Assembly: GCA_903823545.1 (NCBI GenBank)
Contig: CAIJTL010000426.1
Span: 1 to 6,948 of the forward strand
Source: an uncultured Planctomycetaceae bacterium
Lineage (GTDB): Bacteria; Planctomycetota; Planctomycetia; Planctomycetales; Planctomycetaceae
Reading direction: 5' to 3'
Length of the DNA: 6,948 bases
Shown: positions 5,136-6,948 of the stretch, piece after piece
How the letters are laid out: each line of letters opens with the position of its first letter
Numbering within the stretch: the first letter of the stretch is position 1
Notes under the pieces: generated by a model
Database searches by the model: none
The model's input: only the letters and a program-made list of their open reading frames with translations
Told to the model about the DNA's origin: nothing
Translations under genes and position numbers: made by a program

Positions 5136-6113
5136 TTAACGGCGAGCAAAGAAGATTTCGACGTCGTCGATAATCCATTCAGTCGACCAAGTGCGGCCGT
5201 TGTCGGCGCTCATGACGTTGAAGAAGACCGTATTCATTTGCAGGTTTGGCTCGCCATACGGCATTTTGGTGGCGATGTGATCGCTGGGACGAAGTGGGCC
5301 AGTTCCCTTTGCAGCGTAGTAGTGGACTCGTCCATCTGGCGACAGAGTCATGCCGAGTGTCCACCAGCCGGTTTCTTTAATGACTGGGCCTGCTACGAAG
5401 TCTTGACCATATTCGTCAGCACGGATGACGAACACCGCGCTATCTTCTTTATTGACGCCGTCGGCCTTGCTGTTGAGTTGAATAAACATTCCCGGCCACG
5501 CTTGATCGAGCGTGCGAACTTTTCCCACCTTGCGAAAAAGTTTTCCTTCAGCGGGCTTCATCACGTGCGTCAGTGTTTCCATTCGGAAACCGAGCGATGA
5601 GCCGGTTCGCTTTTCCCATTGCTCGAATGGCGGCAGATAAACACGAGCGACTGCGTTTGGCGACCACATTGCTTGAATGGTTCCACCGAAACGGTTGTTG
5701 CCATTCATGATGAAGTCGTCTTGTTGCATCTTGTAACTCGGTGCTCCAGGGATTCCCGTTTGCACAGAGCGGAGCTTCATCGCTCCTTTACTATTGGGCA
5801 GCCCACCCGCAGGAGTCGCGACTCGTTCGACGACGTCTGGTTGGCCGCGCAACAGGCTCTCGAACCAACGGTTGTTATTCACTTGCCCGGACGGATAACG
5901 AACTTGTTTATCGATGTTGTTGCTGCTTTTGGGCAGATTCGGAATGAAGGTCCAATTTTCGTCTTCAAAGTCATCGCCAATTTCGGTCAGCTTTTCGCCG
6001 GTGCCGGGAACGACTTGGGCGTTCGCGGGTGTCGAACCGCCGACGACCAACATTGTCGCCGCAACCACGTTGATAAGTTTTCGAATGAGGCAAAACTTCT
6101 GAGCGTCCAACAT
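5136..6113 (-). CDS. Secreted conserved protein of unknown function
   Basis: The 325-residue protein has a clear Sec signal peptide: Lys/Arg at residues 6-12, a hydrophobic core INVVAATMLVVGG (14-26) and an ANA-Q cleavage site after residue 32. The mature part begins with EIGDDFEDENWTFIPN (44-59). It includes a GGWWTLGMTLSPDG-type stretch (GWWTLGMTLSPDGRVHYYA, 249-267) and ends with WIIDDVEIFFARR. A start rich in DDFED, a central strand-turn-strand WTLxMTLxxDGRVxYY and a terminal IDDVEI resemble beta-sandwich (concanavalin/LamG-like) secreted domains. This is an inference from pattern, not a recognised family. No catalytic motif is evident. The ATG at 6111-6113 has only a weak purine-rich GAAGAG upstream. 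It is probably periplasmic or extracellular. It converges on the barrel gene across a shared terminator and follows the DUF6655-like gene with a 396-bp gap, so it likely has its own promoter. Confidence 0.82.
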   Translation of the reverse strand: MLDAQKFCLIRKLINVVAATMLVVGGSTPANAQVVPGTGEKLTEIGDDFEDENWTFIPNLPKSSNNIDKQVRYPSGQVNNNRWFESLLRGQPDVVERVATPAGGLPNSKGAMKLRSVQTGIPGAPSYKMQQDDFIMNGNNRFGGTIQAMWSPNAVARVYLPPFEQWEKRTGSSLGFRMETLTHVMKPAEGKLFRKVGKVRTLDQAWPGMFIQLNSKADGVNKEDSAVFVIRADEYGQDFVAGPVIKETGWWTLGMTLSPDGRVHYYAAKGTGPLRPSDHIATKMPYGEPNLQMNTVFFNVMSADNGRTWSTEWIIDDVEIFFARR

Positions 6114-6509
6114 GCTCTTCTACCTTCGTCGTCTGGGCTTGATGACAGAATGTCAGCCAGAAATTGATCGGCCGACTCCACGGACCCTGCGGAATATCGG
6201 TCCTGATCGGCGCAAGCGACAAAGGATTCTGTGGCGCTCGGAGTAACCGGAAATGTCTCGCTCGCAGTCAGAACCCGCAGAGCGAATCCGCAAACCGGTC
6301 ATTCTTGCCGAAAGCTATCACGGCGTCGACATCCCGTTTTCTGGATGGCGAGCTAGCGTGAATCACGCCATCTGTTTCAACGCGAATAGCAATGAGACAG
6401 ATTTATCAACCCGCTGGGACGCGATAGTGTCCAGCTTGAATTTCGTTTGACTCTCCGAGCCGGACGCTATCGCGTTCCGGCTGGTAAGTTTTCATCTGCG
6501 CTCGCCTTG
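6114..6509. other. Geneless stretch upstream of the secreted protein gene
   Basis: I see no supported gene in these 396 bases. A 65-codon plus-strand frame from 6253 has no good ribosome site and no recognisable product. The region holds a small palindrome TGACA-GAA-TGTCA (6143-6155), 30-42 bases before the start codon of the secreted protein gene and possibly an operator. It also holds a set of nested inverted repeats (6421-6482). It should contain the promoter of the gene starting at 6113. Confidence 0.5.
6421..6482. repeat. Nested, mutually exclusive inverted repeats
   Basis: Segment GCGATAGTGTCC (6421-6432) can pair with GGACGCTATCGC (6462-6473) with one mismatch. The latter also lies in a compact hairpin: AGCCGGACGC (6458-6467) against GCG-T-TCCGGCT (6472-6482), with a TATC loop and one bulged T. 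It lies just past the stop of the minus-strand gene ending at 6510, so it could end or stabilise that transcript, though no clear T-run follows. The compact hairpin resembles dispersed extragenic palindromes seen in planctomycete genomes; that is from memory. Confidence 0.55.
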
Positions 6510-6948
6510 CTACTCCGTCGCCTCATCCGCTTTCGCTTTGTCTTTCTTGCCGGAGGTCAAACGGACCTTCTTCTCATCAGAACCGGGGGCAGATGGCGGT
6601 GTCTTCAACGGCGTTGAAAAGGCAACTTGTGGCGGAACTTCGATCCAAGGTTGTGAGGCGTATCGAGGTTGGCCTCGATCGACTTCTTTCTTCACGGTCC
6701 CATTTTGCCAGGGGCCGATGCCGAGTACGTACCAATTGTTTTCATCGGACTTGGCAAGCGACACACCGCCATCGCCGAGGACTTGATGTGTCTTGGCGTC
6801 GTAAGCGACGAGGCCAATTTTGGCCGTACCTGTCTGGTTGACTCGATTGATCAGTTTGACTTCCGGAGTCGCGAACAAACCCGGAATTTGAATCTGTGGA
6901 ATTCCCAAAAACGAGTTTGAGGTGTTCGTGCCAACCGCGCCACTTCGA
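6510..6948 (-). CDS. DUF6655-like protein, C-terminal part (partial at window edge)
   Basis: The frame is open from the window edge to TAG at 6510-6512 and encodes at least 146 residues, so the start lies outside. A TTG at 6906-6908 is only an internal Leu codon: in-frame upstream residues RSGAVGTNTSNSF join smoothly to LGIPQIQIPGLFATPEVKLI. The conserved-looking core is NRVNQTGTAKIGLVAYDAKT (a 20-residue stretch), followed by VLGDGGVSLAKSDENNWYVLGIGPWQNGTV. This fits my memory of the end of DUF6655 proteins, planctomycete envelope-associated proteins of unknown function; confidence in that name is moderate. The last about 45 residues are Pro-, Lys- and Asp/Glu-rich (EKKVRLTSGKKDKAKADEATE), a disordered tail. 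The signal region cannot be seen. The hairpin set at 6421-6482 lies downstream. Confidence 0.7.
   Translation of the reverse strand, partial: RSGAVGTNTSNSFLGIPQIQIPGLFATPEVKLINRVNQTGTAKIGLVAYDAKTHQVLGDGGVSLAKSDENNWYVLGIGPWQNGTVKKEVDRGQPRYASQPWIEVPPQVAFSTPLKTPPSAPGSDEKKVRLTSGKKDKAKADEATE

Noticed and set aside
5133..6167. Long plus-strand open frames opposite the secreted protein gene
   Set aside because: The minus-strand product has a complete signal peptide and plausible domain structure; the plus-strand frames are His/Arg-rich antisense shadows.
6253..6450. A 65-codon plus-strand open frame in the intergenic stretch
   Set aside because: No convincing ribosome site, no signal or domain, and the frame ends among inverted repeats. 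It could only be kept if conserved in relatives.
1..6948. CRISPR arrays, intact insertion sequences, toxin-antitoxin or defence genes, other tRNAs
   Set aside because: I found no regularly spaced repeats, no transposase and no tRNA apart from the tRNA-like ends of tmRNA; no gene pair with a toxin-antitoxin arrangement is visible.

Overview
The window looks like chromosomal DNA of a planctomycete, probably a Pirellula/Rhodopirellula-like bacterium. This rests on family recognition: a DUF1207 outer-membrane protein, a DUF6655-like protein, a small DTGA-type aspartic protease and an integrase C-terminus of the style common in that phylum. It is inference, since no rRNA or other phylogenetic marker is present.

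Left part (1-1521). The tail of a forward gene (1-54, possibly an ABC-F ATPase) converges on a small retropepsin-like protease gene on the minus strand (61-495). A complete forward trpC (730-1521, GTG start) encodes indole-3-glycerol-phosphate synthase with all expected catalytic residues. No other trp genes are next to it.

Middle (1522-2500). A complete two-ended tmRNA gene (ssrA) lies on the minus strand at 2001-2351, with a readable 15-residue tag frame, a likely promoter and a strong hairpin terminator. Just beyond its 3' end is an out-of-context C-terminal fragment of a tyrosine recombinase (1740-1940, forward) that keeps the His...Tyr catalytic spacing. A 12-bp direct repeat (1648-1659 and 1994-2005), one copy covering the tmRNA 3' end, brackets the fragment. 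Together these read as the scar of an element that integrated at ssrA.

Right part (2491-6948). A DUF1207 protein (minus, TTG start) and an unrelated predicted outer-membrane beta-barrel (plus, GTG start) diverge from a 299-bp region rich in inverted and direct repeats. The barrel gene converges on a secreted protein of unknown function (minus, 5136-6113), with a bidirectional hairpin terminator between them. After a 396-bp geneless stretch with nested inverted repeats comes the 3' part of a DUF6655-like gene (minus), cut by the window edge.

Most of the window is housekeeping or envelope genes. I do not see a clear new multi-gene system. The most notable items are the ssrA/integrase scar, the palindromes near ssrA and between the two barrel genes, and the several uncharacterised exported proteins.
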